Positions 54,147-62,667 of a stretch of 64,000 bases of DNA are shown here, in pieces. Origin of the DNA: an uncultured Maribacter sp. (GTDB lineage: Bacteria; Bacteroidota; Bacteroidia; Flavobacteriales; Flavobacteriaceae); assembly GCF_947500405.1 (NCBI RefSeq), contig NZ_CANMRY010000009.1, positions 1-64,000 on the forward strand, read 5' to 3'. The translations under genes and the position numbers were made by a program. The number at the start of each line of letters is the position of its first letter. The stretch's first letter is position 1. The notes below the pieces were generated by a model. The model searched no databases and had not been told where the DNA came from. It saw nothing but the letters and a program-made list of their open reading frames with translations.

Positions 54147-55664
54147 ATGAAAAAACAAATAAAAAAAGTATTGATATTATTGACTGTCATACTTTCCATA
54201 GTATCATGTTCAGATGATTTCACCGAGTTAAGATCGGAGAATTCATTATGTGTAGACTGTTTACCTCCTGGAGCATCCCCTTATGAAGGCATTCAAAATG
54301 GATTGTATACAAAAGGATGGTTCGATTATAACTTTAAGGGTATGATAACCCAAGGAGACACCTATGCTGGTAATGTATGGGCTAACGATGGTGAATTTAG
54401 ACCATTTGCAGAAGCATCTGTTTTAAATGATAATGCTGTCCTGAATAGTAATTGGACAGCGTTATTTTCTGTAGTGAACCAATCTAATTCATTAATACAA
54501 GATTTGATCAGGGACAAAGATAATATCCCCGAAGATGCTTATAACCAAGGTATTGGGGTGTCTAAGTTCATGAGAGCCACAGCCTATTACTATTTAGTAA
54601 GAATTTGGGGGGCCGTTCCAATTTTTGACGAAAACTCCGATGGGATAAATGCCAATAGGAATTTAGAGTCTGATGTTTATAAATTCATCGAGATAGATTT
54701 GGCAGATGCCGTAGAAAAATTGACAACAGAACCAAAAACAGGAAGAATTGGCAAATACTCTGCCATGGGTATGTTGGCAAAAGTGAAATTAAATTTAAAA
54801 AAATATGATGAGGCTGCCAATTTATGTAGAGGGGTTATAGAAAGTGGCAAGTTCGATTTGCTAGAAGAATATGGAAATTTATTTAACAACCCAAATTTTA
54901 ACAATAGCATAGAGAGTTTGTTCTCATTACAATGGACAGTTAATTGTAATGAATGGGGTACGCAGAATACCGAACAAGCCTTTATAGTACCATCTGGCTC
55001 TGGTATAACCGGAGGTGGAGATGGCTGGGGTTCTTATATGCCTACCATTGATCTGCCAGGATTGTACGAAGATGGAGATAAAAGGAGAAAACCCTCTGTT
55101 ATGATAGATGGCGATGTATATCCTGAGCTATTAAGTAAAAAAGGGGGATATACATTCGACAAGTTACCTTCTCAGACCGCATTAAACTTCAGAAAATATA
55201 TTGTTGGTTCGCCAGATGATGGATATAATGTTTGCTTCATGCGAACAGATCAAAACACAAATATGCTAAGATATGCAGATATTTTATTAATGATGGCCGA
55301 AGCTAAATTAGCAGACAATGCTTCTACCTCAGATGGTGAAGCACTATCAGCTTTTAATAGGGTACGTTCACGTGCAGGTTTAAGTTCGGTAAGTACCATA
55401 ACTCAAGCCAGTTTATTTAAAGAAAGAAGAATAGAATTTTTATTGGAAGGGCAATATTATTTTGATTTACAACGTAGAAATAGAGCGGATGCATTAGCAG
55501 AAATCGCTGCCCAAGAGCGAGGTTTTTATGGTGATGACGCCAGAACAGAGTTGAATTCCATTAAAGTAACTCCAACAGATGATTTCTTTTCTATGCCGCT
55601 ACCATCGGGTGCTATAAGTATCAATGAGAATTTGACAGCTGAACCGGTTCCTTTTAATTTTTAA
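54147..55664 (+). CDS. SusD-family glycan-binding lipoprotein
   Basis: 505 residues from ATG 54147 (the frame is open from a TTG at 54138). Lipobox SIVSC (Cys20). RagB/SusD features: ATAYYYLVRIWGAVPIFDEN, helical TPR-like units (AMGMLAKVKLNLKKYDEAAN), a late NMLRYADILLMMAEAKLADN, ERRIEFLLEGQYYFDLQRRN and PLPSGAISINENL at the end. It forms the lid of the SusC transporter. Confidence 0.95.
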   Translation: MKKQIKKVLILLTVILSIVSCSDDFTELRSENSLCVDCLPPGASPYEGIQNGLYTKGWFDYNFKGMITQGDTYAGNVWANDGEFRPFAEASVLNDNAVLNSNWTALFSVVNQSNSLIQDLIRDKDNIPEDAYNQGIGVSKFMRATAYYYLVRIWGAVPIFDENSDGINANRNLESDVYKFIEIDLADAVEKLTTEPKTGRIGKYSAMGMLAKVKLNLKKYDEAANLCRGVIESGKFDLLEEYGNLFNNPNFNNSIESLFSLQWTVNCNEWGTQNTEQAFIVPSGSGITGGGDGWGSYMPTIDLPGLYEDGDKRRKPSVMIDGDVYPELLSKKGGYTFDKLPSQTALNFRKYIVGSPDDGYNVCFMRTDQNTNMLRYADILLMMAEAKLADNASTSDGEALSAFNRVRSRAGLSSVSTITQASLFKERRIEFLLEGQYYFDLQRRNRADALAEIAAQERGFYGDDARTELNSIKVTPTDDFFSMPLPSGAISINENLTAEPVPFNF

Positions 55665-55673
55665 ACTACAATT

Positions 55674-56804
55674 ATGAAAAATTTGATAAAAATATATTTA
55701 GTTACGGCAATTTTTGGCCTTACGTTATTTTCATGTTCAGAAGATGAAGTTGAAATACCAATAATAGCGACTTTTTCTTCGCAAACAAATCCTAATGCAT
55801 CAGGTACTCCTGGTGAGTTGCTTAAGATTGAAGGCACAAATTTAGCTGGTTTGGAAAAAATTATTCTGGATAATACATTGGAAGTATCTTTTAATCCTAA
55901 TTTGAATTCTGAAAATGCGATCTTTTTCAATATACCTAATTATGATTTTGAAGATCCATATAATTTTGGTGTTCAGCCTATAAAGTTCATAACAGCGAAT
56001 GGGGAAGTTGATTCTCAAATAAATATTATACAACCTACACCAGTTTTCGATAATTTAAGCATACCTAATCCTAAACTTGGTGAAAAAGTAACCATAAAAG
56101 GCAATTGGTTTATAGGTATTCAATCAGTAACTTTTGGAGGGGAACCAATAGAGTATAATCTAGTTTCGGATCAAGAAATATACTTTATAGTGCCTACTGA
56201 TGCAACCGAAGGGCAGCATGTTGTTATTACAACCAATGCAGGAAGCACGGCAATCGTGGAGCCAGGTCCTGGTATCGGAAACACTACGTTCGTTGATATT
56301 AATTTTGGATTTGTAGATTACTTGTTTGAAGATTTTGACGGCAATGGTTTGTACACTAGTACTTGGGGGTTTTATGGTGATGCAGGTGATTTGTCTGTAA
56401 CAGCAGTAGGTGAGACTGGTAATTGTGCCCAATATGATTATAATGGAGCAACAGCAAATGGGTATAATGGATGTCAAAATAATGAAGCTGGAGCTTTTTT
56501 ACCTAGTTCAGCTACTGAAGCATCTAAAGTAACTTTCAAAATGATGGTAAATGCAGATGCAGGTTCGTCTTTTGATGTGATTCTAGATACTTGGGCTTAT
56601 AATTTTACCGTTACGACTAGTGGGTGGCAAGAAGTTTCAGTTAGTTTAGATCAATTTGGATCTAATTACAACCCTGGGAATGCTGCAACGGATACAGAAA
56701 AAGTTGATCCATCTGGTGTATTACAAGTAAAAGTCTCTTTACCTAATAACGGTACTGCATCAAGCGTGAAATTTGACGATATTAAATTTAGAGTAGCGGA
56801 GTAA
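55674..56804 (+). CDS. IPT/TIG-domain surface glycan-binding lipoprotein
   Basis: 376 residues with lipobox LFSC (Cys21). One or two TIG domains (about 30-115, GTPGELLKIEGTNLAGLEKI; about 118-200, PKLGEKVTIKGNWFIGIQSV) and a C-terminal beta-sandwich (about 215-375, FEDFDGNGLYTSTWGFYGDA to VKFDDIKF) that is probably carbohydrate binding. Proteins of this layout directly after susD act as surface glycan-binding proteins. It starts 10 bp after susD and ends before a strong terminator. Confidence 0.85.
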   Translation: MKNLIKIYLVTAIFGLTLFSCSEDEVEIPIIATFSSQTNPNASGTPGELLKIEGTNLAGLEKIILDNTLEVSFNPNLNSENAIFFNIPNYDFEDPYNFGVQPIKFITANGEVDSQINIIQPTPVFDNLSIPNPKLGEKVTIKGNWFIGIQSVTFGGEPIEYNLVSDQEIYFIVPTDATEGQHVVITTNAGSTAIVEPGPGIGNTTFVDINFGFVDYLFEDFDGNGLYTSTWGFYGDAGDLSVTAVGETGNCAQYDYNGATANGYNGCQNNEAGAFLPSSATEASKVTFKMMVNADAGSSFDVILDTWAYNFTVTTSGWQEVSVSLDQFGSNYNPGNAATDTEKVDPSGVLQVKVSLPNNGTASSVKFDDIKFRVAE

Positions 56805-56822
56805 TTAGATGTAAAATAGAAC

Positions 56823-56858
56823 AAAAGGTTACTATTTTTAAACCTAGTAACCTTTTTT
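56823..56858 (+). terminator. Terminator inside the xylan locus
   Basis: AAAAGGTTACT (56823-56833) and AGTAACCTTTT (56846-56856) form an 11-bp perfect stem with a 12-nt loop, continuing into a T-run. It lies between the glycan-binding protein and the GH10 gene, only 13 bp before the GH10 ATG. Confidence 0.85.
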
Positions 56859-56870
56859 ATAAATAAAAAA

Positions 56871-58277
56871 ATGATAATTAATCACAAAAAAATACTAGGA
56901 ATAGCTTTTTTAATGATGTTTACATTGCTATTGGGCTGTAGCAAAAATGGCAGTAATCCCCCTCCTGAGCCAGATACTGTTTTAGGAACTCCTTTTGCTT
57001 CAAATGCAAGCAATATTACAAATACTTCTTTCAATGTAAATTGGGTTATATTACCCGAAGCGGAAAGCTATTTGATTGATGTTTCTACATCCAACAGTTT
57101 TTCTACTTTTGTTACCGGGTATAATACGCTAGAAAAAAGTGGAAGTACGGTTGAAGTTACTGGACTTTCTCCGGGTCTTACATACTATTATAGAGTAAGA
57201 GCTAAGAAAGGTGCTGAAATTTCTAATAACTCTAATGTTATAACAGTTACTACTACCGGTGTCCAAGCTGAAGACCCAACTTTCTTAAAGGTTAAAGCAA
57301 ACGCTTTAGAAAACCCTTTTTATGTAGGGGTGGCAGTAAAATCCAATCAACTAACAGAAGGGAGTAGTTATGATACAGTGCTAAAAAATGAATTTAGTAG
57401 TATTACAGCTGAGTATGAAATGAAAATGAATCCAATATCTACAGGGAGCGGAACTTATAATTGGAGTGCTGCTGATAAAATAGTTCAATACGGAAATGAT
57501 AATGGGATTAATGTTCATGGCCATGCTTTAGTATGGCATAATGCAGTACCTGATTGGTTATCTAATTTTTCGGGCACAGATTCTGAATTTGCATTAGAAG
57601 TAAAAAAATACATCACAGATGTAGTTACTCGCTACGCTGGAAAGATACAGTCATGGGATGTAGTAAATGAAGCAGTTGATGATAATGGTACTATGAGAAA
57701 CACTATTTTTCTCCAAAAAATGGGAGCCAATTACATTAAAGATTGCTACCAATGGGCCAGAGATGCTGCAAATGCAGCTGGTGACACCAACTTAATATTG
57801 TTCTACAATGATTATGCTACATCAACTAATATCCCTAAACAGGACAAAGTGTTTAGTATCGTAGATGATTTAATGACAAGTAACCTTATTGACGGTGTTG
57901 GTTTTCAGATGCACAATACTTACTTAAGCCCTACTAAAGAACAAATAGAAACCGATATTAATAGAGCTGTTGTTTTAGGGTTAAAAGTTCATGTTTCTGA
58001 GTTGGATATTCAAGTGAATCAAAATAATGATATCACTCACCTTACAGAGGAAAGAAATTTGGCTCAAAAAGATAAATATAAAGAGATTGTTACAATATAT
58101 AATGCACTTCCTAAGGCAAATAAATATGCCTTAACAGTGTGGGGATTTAAAGACAATGAGTCTTGGATACCTTTTAGTACAGATTTAAATCATCCAGGAG
58201 ATGACTGGCCATTATTATATAATAATAAATTTGAAATTAAAAGTGCCCATACAGGGTTTTTAGAGGGATTAGATTGA
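56871..58277 (+). CDS. GH10 endo-beta-1,4-xylanase lipoprotein with FN3 domain
   Basis: 468 residues. Lipobox LLGC (Cys23). A fibronectin type III domain at about 36-128 (ASNASNITNTSFNVNW to VITVTTTG) is followed by a GH10 catalytic domain (about 140-465): the acid/base Glu is E267 in WDVVNEAVDD and the nucleophile is E377 in HVSELDIQ. Other GH10 text: NEFSSITAEYEMKMNPI, HGHALVWHN and TVWGFKDNESW. It cuts the xylan backbone at the cell surface. It follows a terminator, so it is made by partial read-through or from an unseen promoter. Confidence 0.94.
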   Translation: MIINHKKILGIAFLMMFTLLLGCSKNGSNPPPEPDTVLGTPFASNASNITNTSFNVNWVILPEAESYLIDVSTSNSFSTFVTGYNTLEKSGSTVEVTGLSPGLTYYYRVRAKKGAEISNNSNVITVTTTGVQAEDPTFLKVKANALENPFYVGVAVKSNQLTEGSSYDTVLKNEFSSITAEYEMKMNPISTGSGTYNWSAADKIVQYGNDNGINVHGHALVWHNAVPDWLSNFSGTDSEFALEVKKYITDVVTRYAGKIQSWDVVNEAVDDNGTMRNTIFLQKMGANYIKDCYQWARDAANAAGDTNLILFYNDYATSTNIPKQDKVFSIVDDLMTSNLIDGVGFQMHNTYLSPTKEQIETDINRAVVLGLKVHVSELDIQVNQNNDITHLTEERNLAQKDKYKEIVTIYNALPKANKYALTVWGFKDNESWIPFSTDLNHPGDDWPLLYNNKFEIKSAHTGFLEGLD

Positions 58278-58296
58278 GTTTTGTTAGTATTGGAGG

Positions 58297-58331
58297 ATCG
58301 TCTGGAGAGAAATTTTCAGGCGATTTTTTTT
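58297..58331 (+). terminator. Terminator of the GH10 gene
   Basis: ATCGTCTG (58297-58304) pairs with CAGGCGAT (58317-58324) through one G-U pair, followed by an 8-nt T-run. The next 347 bp, to 58678, contain no feature I can support. Confidence 0.75.
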
Positions 58332-58678
58332 GCGCTAAGATTAAAAATTTTACGCAATATTTATTTAAAGAATTTATAGCCTAAAGATGTTATTTCTTTG
58401 CACTGATTACATTTTTTATACGCAGTAAGGTTCGCTTATTGGTTTATGACTTTTTTTCTATTACACACTTATTTAAATTACTGAAACCATTTTTTGATGA
58501 AGAATAAATGCGTAATTCATTTCTTTTTCTAAATATCATTTTTATAAAACAGTAAAATATATTAAAGTACTAGAACTCTTTTTTAGAGAAAGGAACCATG
58601 TAAAAAAAGAGTCATTTAACATTCTTAAATTCTATTAAAAATATTTCTCAGGCACCAAAAATAAATACGTTTTAAAAT

Positions 58679-58718
58679 CAAAGAAAAATCTCAGATTAGT
58701 AACCTAACCTGAGATTTT
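58679..58718 (-). terminator. Terminator of the minus-strand GH3 gene
   Basis: AAAATCTCAG (58685-58694) and CTGAGATTTT (58709-58718) form a 10-bp stem 47 bp past the stop of the GH3 gene. On the minus strand the stem is followed by a T-rich tract. Confidence 0.7.
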
Positions 58719-58765
58719 AAAGATAATTGTAATGGGGATATGTTTTTTTTAGTGTAGTGTTAAAA

Positions 58766-60970
58766 TTACTTAACACTTATTGTTATGGTTTTAGTAACGT
58801 TGTTAGAAGCATTACCTACGTAAACTGTATAAGTTCCTTTTTCAATATTCCAATTAGAAATAGATTCATCATAAAAAGCTAATGAACTTATAGGAATACT
58901 TATATTAATAATTTTTGAATCTCCTTTGTCAAGATTTACTTTTTCAAAACCTTTTAATTCTTTTAAAGCACGTTTAACTTTAGATTTTTCTTTTCCTATA
59001 TAGATTTGAACAACTTCGGAACCTTTAATTTCTCCTGTATTAGTTACTTTACATGATACATTTATAGTATCATGTAAGGAATATTTTGTTTTATTAGTTT
59101 CAATTTCAGAAAGGTTAAAATTTGTATAAGATAAACCAAAACCAAAAGCATATTGTGGTTCAATTTCTTTTGTGTCATGCCAACGGTAACCAACTAAAAT
59201 GTCTTCTTTGTAATATTGATTTGTACCGTCTCCAGGGTACGATAATTCACCATAAAAATGAGCGCCATTGTCTTTTAATTTCTTTGGAAATGAAAAAGGT
59301 AATTTCCCTGAAGGATTTACATCTCCACTAACAACATCTGCAATAGCATGACCAGCCATACTACCTAAATACCATGTTTGTAATAACCCATCAATTTTAG
59401 ATAACCAAGGCATATCTACAGCATTTCCTGTTACTAAAAGCATTCCTAATTTGGGATTTATAGCTTTTAATTGATCTATTAATTCTTCTTGATTATATGG
59501 TAATTTATAAGACTGCCTGTCATCACCTTCACAATCTTGCAAATGGCTTTTGTTAAGTCCGCCAATGTACAATATAATATCTGCTTTTTTTGCGATTCCT
59601 AAGGCTTCTACTCTAAGAGAATCTTGATTAAATTTAGATGGAATTACATTATCATAAACAGATGGTCCGGTTGCATAACCCATGGCATGAATTATTTTAG
59701 CTTTTTTGTAGCGTTGTTTTAAGCCTTCAAGTGGTGAAATTTCAAATTGAGGTTTTAGTTCTGAAGAACCTCCGCCTGCTGTCATAGAACGTGTAGCATT
59801 TTCACCAATAACGGCAATAGTTAAACCTTCTTTGTCTTCAATAGGGAAAAAATTATTTTCATTTTTTAACAATACAATGCCTTCTGTAGCTACTTTTTTA
59901 GCAACATCATGGTGTTCCTTATTATTTATTCTACCAAAGCCTCTACTTAAATTCATATTAGTACGATATCTTAAACGCAAAATTCTTCGAACCTTATCGT
60001 TAATAATTGACTCCGAAATATCTCCTGATTTTAATAATTCTAAAAATGGGTTTGCTAAAAAATAATTATCATAATGGTTTTTAGAGTTTGACCCTAACCC
60101 ATCGGTACCTGTTCCCATTTCAATATCTAATCCATAAAGTGCTGCTTCTTTAGTAGAATGAGCAGAACTCCAATCGCTTATTACTACTCCATCAAACCCC
60201 CAGTCTTTCTTCAATATTTTATAAAGTGTAGGATTATGAGTAGTATATGTACCTCTAAATTTATTGTAAGCACCCATAATAGTCCATACTTTTCCTTCTA
60301 GTACAGCTGCTTTAAATGCAGGCAAATATATCTCATACAAAGCTCTATCACTAACTTCTACGTTAATAGTATTTCGCAAATGTTCTTGATTGTTTAAAGC
60401 AAAATGCTTTACACAAGCAGCAACCCCATTTTTTTGTACACCTTTAATATATGGAACTACCATTTTTGAAGCTAGATACGGATCCTCCCCTAAATACTCA
60501 AAGTTTCTTCCGTTTAAAGGTGTTCTGTATATATTTACACCTGGTCCTAATAATACATCTTTCTCTCTATAAAGTGCTTCTTCACCTATACTAACACCAA
60601 ACTGAGAAGATAACTTAGGGTTAAATGTTGCTGCTAAACATGTAAGCGCAGGAAAAGCAGTTATAGAATCATTGGTCCAACCAGCATAGTTCCATGAATC
60701 CCAGCTTATTTCTGCTCTAACGCCATGGGGACCGTCAGACATCCATATTTCTGGAATACCTAATCTTTCAACACCCTTTGTGCTAAACTTTGATTGTGCA
60801 TGGCACATAGCTACTTTTTCTTCTAGCGTTAGCAACATTAGAATACTATCTATTTTTTTATCAGAAACTTTTGGAATTATTTTTTCTAATAAATTGTTTT
60901 GCGAGAATATAATGTTAAAAAATAAAAATAATATTACCGAAATATAACGATGCTTTAGAGTACTCTTCAT
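58766..60970 (-). CDS. GH3 beta-glycosidase, probable beta-glucosidase/xylosidase
   Basis: 734 residues with a signal peptide (SVILFLFFNIIFSQ, cut near Q24), so probably periplasmic. GH3 N-domain: MSDGPHGVR (79-86), NFEYLGEDPYLASKM, VKHFALNNQE (188-196) and nucleophile D266 in GVVISDWSSAHS. GH3 C-domain and a C-terminal fibronectin type III-like domain (about 640-734, VTNTGEIKGSEVVQIYIGKE) follow. It lacks the PA14 insert and the SDCWAI text of the first GH3 enzyme, and is closer to the bglX group. Encoded on the opposite strand, convergent with the GH10 gene, but with the shared operator upstream. Confidence 0.9.
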   Translation of the reverse strand: MKSTLKHRYISVILFLFFNIIFSQNNLLEKIIPKVSDKKIDSILMLLTLEEKVAMCHAQSKFSTKGVERLGIPEIWMSDGPHGVRAEISWDSWNYAGWTNDSITAFPALTCLAATFNPKLSSQFGVSIGEEALYREKDVLLGPGVNIYRTPLNGRNFEYLGEDPYLASKMVVPYIKGVQKNGVAACVKHFALNNQEHLRNTINVEVSDRALYEIYLPAFKAAVLEGKVWTIMGAYNKFRGTYTTHNPTLYKILKKDWGFDGVVISDWSSAHSTKEAALYGLDIEMGTGTDGLGSNSKNHYDNYFLANPFLELLKSGDISESIINDKVRRILRLRYRTNMNLSRGFGRINNKEHHDVAKKVATEGIVLLKNENNFFPIEDKEGLTIAVIGENATRSMTAGGGSSELKPQFEISPLEGLKQRYKKAKIIHAMGYATGPSVYDNVIPSKFNQDSLRVEALGIAKKADIILYIGGLNKSHLQDCEGDDRQSYKLPYNQEELIDQLKAINPKLGMLLVTGNAVDMPWLSKIDGLLQTWYLGSMAGHAIADVVSGDVNPSGKLPFSFPKKLKDNGAHFYGELSYPGDGTNQYYKEDILVGYRWHDTKEIEPQYAFGFGLSYTNFNLSEIETNKTKYSLHDTINVSCKVTNTGEIKGSEVVQIYIGKEKSKVKRALKELKGFEKVNLDKGDSKIINISIPISSLAFYDESISNWNIEKGTYTVYVGNASNNVTKTITISVK

Positions 60971-61000
60971 GAATAATTAATTTTAAAAAATGAATAGCTG

Positions 61001-61052
61001 TAAAACTACTTCAAAGACCAGTATTGCTTTAATACAAATTAAGCATTTGTTA
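61001..61052 (-). promoter_or_regulatory. Xylan-locus promoter with candidate HTCS operator (minus-strand GH3 gene)
   Basis: On the minus strand, TAACAAATGCTTAA (61052 to 61039) is identical over 14 bp to the box before the GH3-Sus operon. A -7-like TAGTTTTA (61008 to 61001; one mismatch to TAnnTTTG) begins exactly 38 bp after the start of ATGCTTAA. The upstream 21-bp-spaced copy is poor here. The rest of the 488-bp gap (to 61458) shows no gene. Confidence 0.6.
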
Positions 61053-61458
61053 GAATTTTTATTGTAACAACTAGTTTTACTAGTTACCTATATGTGCAGA
61101 TATTTTTTAATTCCTATTTAAAAGTATAAAGATAATTTAGCATTATTAAGTTACACCTTTTACCATTTAAGTTTTGGAGTTTTTAACAATGATTTTATAT
61201 AAGGTTTTATTATTTACCCCTTAGTTTAATTTTTCTTTTTTTAAATATATGTTCTTCAAATTTTCTTTTTTCCAATACCTTGCCTTCTACTAAAATTATT
61301 AATATACTAATGGAAAAATCTAGTTTTTATTTACATAATTACACTAGTTTATTAAATGGACTAGCATCAACAATTCGGTACTAAAAGAAAGAAGACTAAT
61401 AGCCTTTGCTTGAATAAGGATATATTACTTAAGAACTCATACAAAAATTTAATAGTTT

Positions 61459-61656
61459 TTAAAAAAGCTCTAGTATTCCTAAAACCCAATTATAAGAAAC
61501 AACGCAGGCAAAAATAAGAGCAAGCCATAACCCTGCTTTTATCCAAATACTTGTCTTATTTTCTTTCATAATTATCATATTGTCTAGGATTAATAATATT
61601 CCTATAATTACCATTGGTAATACAAACACATTAAATACTTGAGATAGTATTTGCAT
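61459..61656 (-). pseudogene. Nramp-like transporter, C-terminal fragment
   Basis: A 65-codon frame reads ILSQVFNVFVLPMVIIGILL then ILDNMIIMKENKTSIWIKAG and LWLALIFACVVSYNWVLGIL in pieces. The text resembles the last two membrane helices of Nramp-family divalent metal transporters (SQVxNxFVLPLVI...LIN...MGE). The rest of such a gene is absent. It might instead be translated as a small two-helix protein, but its start lies within the decayed lyase text upstream, which argues for a fragment. Confidence 0.5.
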
Positions 61657-62193
61657 TTACCGCAAATTCCGAAACTGTACTATAGTTTCCATGTGGTTCT
61701 ACAGTGGAAACAAAAAGTGTATTCTGTGTTTTGGTCGTAGAATAATTAACCCTGCATCTCTTCTTAAATTATTTTCTAGATCATTTACTCCTACTCTAGA
61801 AAAAATTAATTCATCTGTTTCTTTTGTTATTGTAGTAAATGAATAGAATTTGCCTTAGTTTAACCCAAGTTAGCCTACTATTATTTTTGCCATAAATTGT
61901 AACCTAAGTATCTGGCTCGTGACGCCCTGGGTTAGTAAAAGTATAAATAATACATTCTTTTAGTCTACAGTTAAAATAATTGGTTCTTCCGCTGTTCGTT
62001 TAGCTTCAAACAACGGCTAGGTATTTTCACAAACTCCGTTTGCTAATGTAATTACATCAACAGGTTTAGTTTCTTTTACAAGCATATTAAAATATATTAC
62101 AGTAAAAACTAAAGATTCTTCTTCTTTTTTCTTTGAGCAAGAAGAAGTTAAGATTCCTAAAAATAATACGGATAAAATTAGAATTTGCTTTAT
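61657..62193 (-). pseudogene. Decayed PL17-like (heparinase II/III-type) polysaccharide lyase
   Basis: No long frame, but minus-strand pieces in several frames are readable. From 62193: a lipoprotein start, KQILILSVLFLGILTSSCSK, with ATA where ATG is expected. Further on: TFTNPGRHEPDT; then FTTITKETDELIFSRVGVND and NNLRRDAGLII; then VSTVEPHGNYSTVSEFAVNA. The last pieces match the C-terminal end of PL17 alginate lyases (a heparinase II/III-like fold). Most of the middle of the gene is deleted, and stops and frameshifts break the rest. It marks a lost polysaccharide lyase. Confidence 0.5.
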
Positions 62194-62274
62194 AATTACA
62201 AATTATACAAAATCACAAAGCTTATTATGGCATATGCTAATACCATGTTGTAATTGTATTATACTTTCAATACA

Positions 62275-62667
62275 CTATTGAAAATTATTTTTTAAATCCG
62301 TAATAATACTATCTGTAAGAGGCTTAGCTATAAAATCTTTTACCAAAAAATATTCCTTAGCACGCTCAATATCCCTAGAATCTATGGAAGAACTTAGAAT
62401 ATAAATTTTTGTATTTACTTCTTTAAAAGATTCTTTAAATGCACCCAAAAATCCCCATCCATCTAAAACTGGCATATTTAAGTCTAGAAAAATTAACTCA
62501 GGAAGTTTATTATTTTCTTTAAAAAAGGACTTTAAACATTCTAGGCCTTCTTCACCGTTATTACTTACCAAAATTGTATCGCAAAAATTATTATTCTTCA
62601 ATAAAATCTTGGTTCCAAAAACAAAAATTGGATCGTCATCTATTATACAAATAGTTTCTATACTCAT
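62275..62667 (-). CDS. Single-domain response regulator
   Basis: 130 residues, only a receiver domain. Acidic pair DD at about 11-12 (CIIDDDPIFVFG), phospho-acceptor Asp in ELIFLDLNMPVLDGW (about residue 62), Ser/Thr in IYILSSSID and the conserved Lys in DFIAKPL (about 115). No output domain, so it acts by protein contact, like CheY-type relay proteins of Bacteroidetes. Overlaps the upstream kinase gene by 4 bp: a cognate pair. Confidence 0.92.
   Translation of the reverse strand: MSIETICIIDDDPIFVFGTKILLKNNNFCDTILVSNNGEEGLECLKSFFKENNKLPELIFLDLNMPVLDGWGFLGAFKESFKEVNTKIYILSSSIDSRDIERAKEYFLVKDFIAKPLTDSIITDLKNNFQ

Noticed and set aside
48284..58277. Starch-type Sus locus
   Set aside because: No GH13, GH97 or SusR-like regulator; the GH10 and GH3 enzymes point to xylan.
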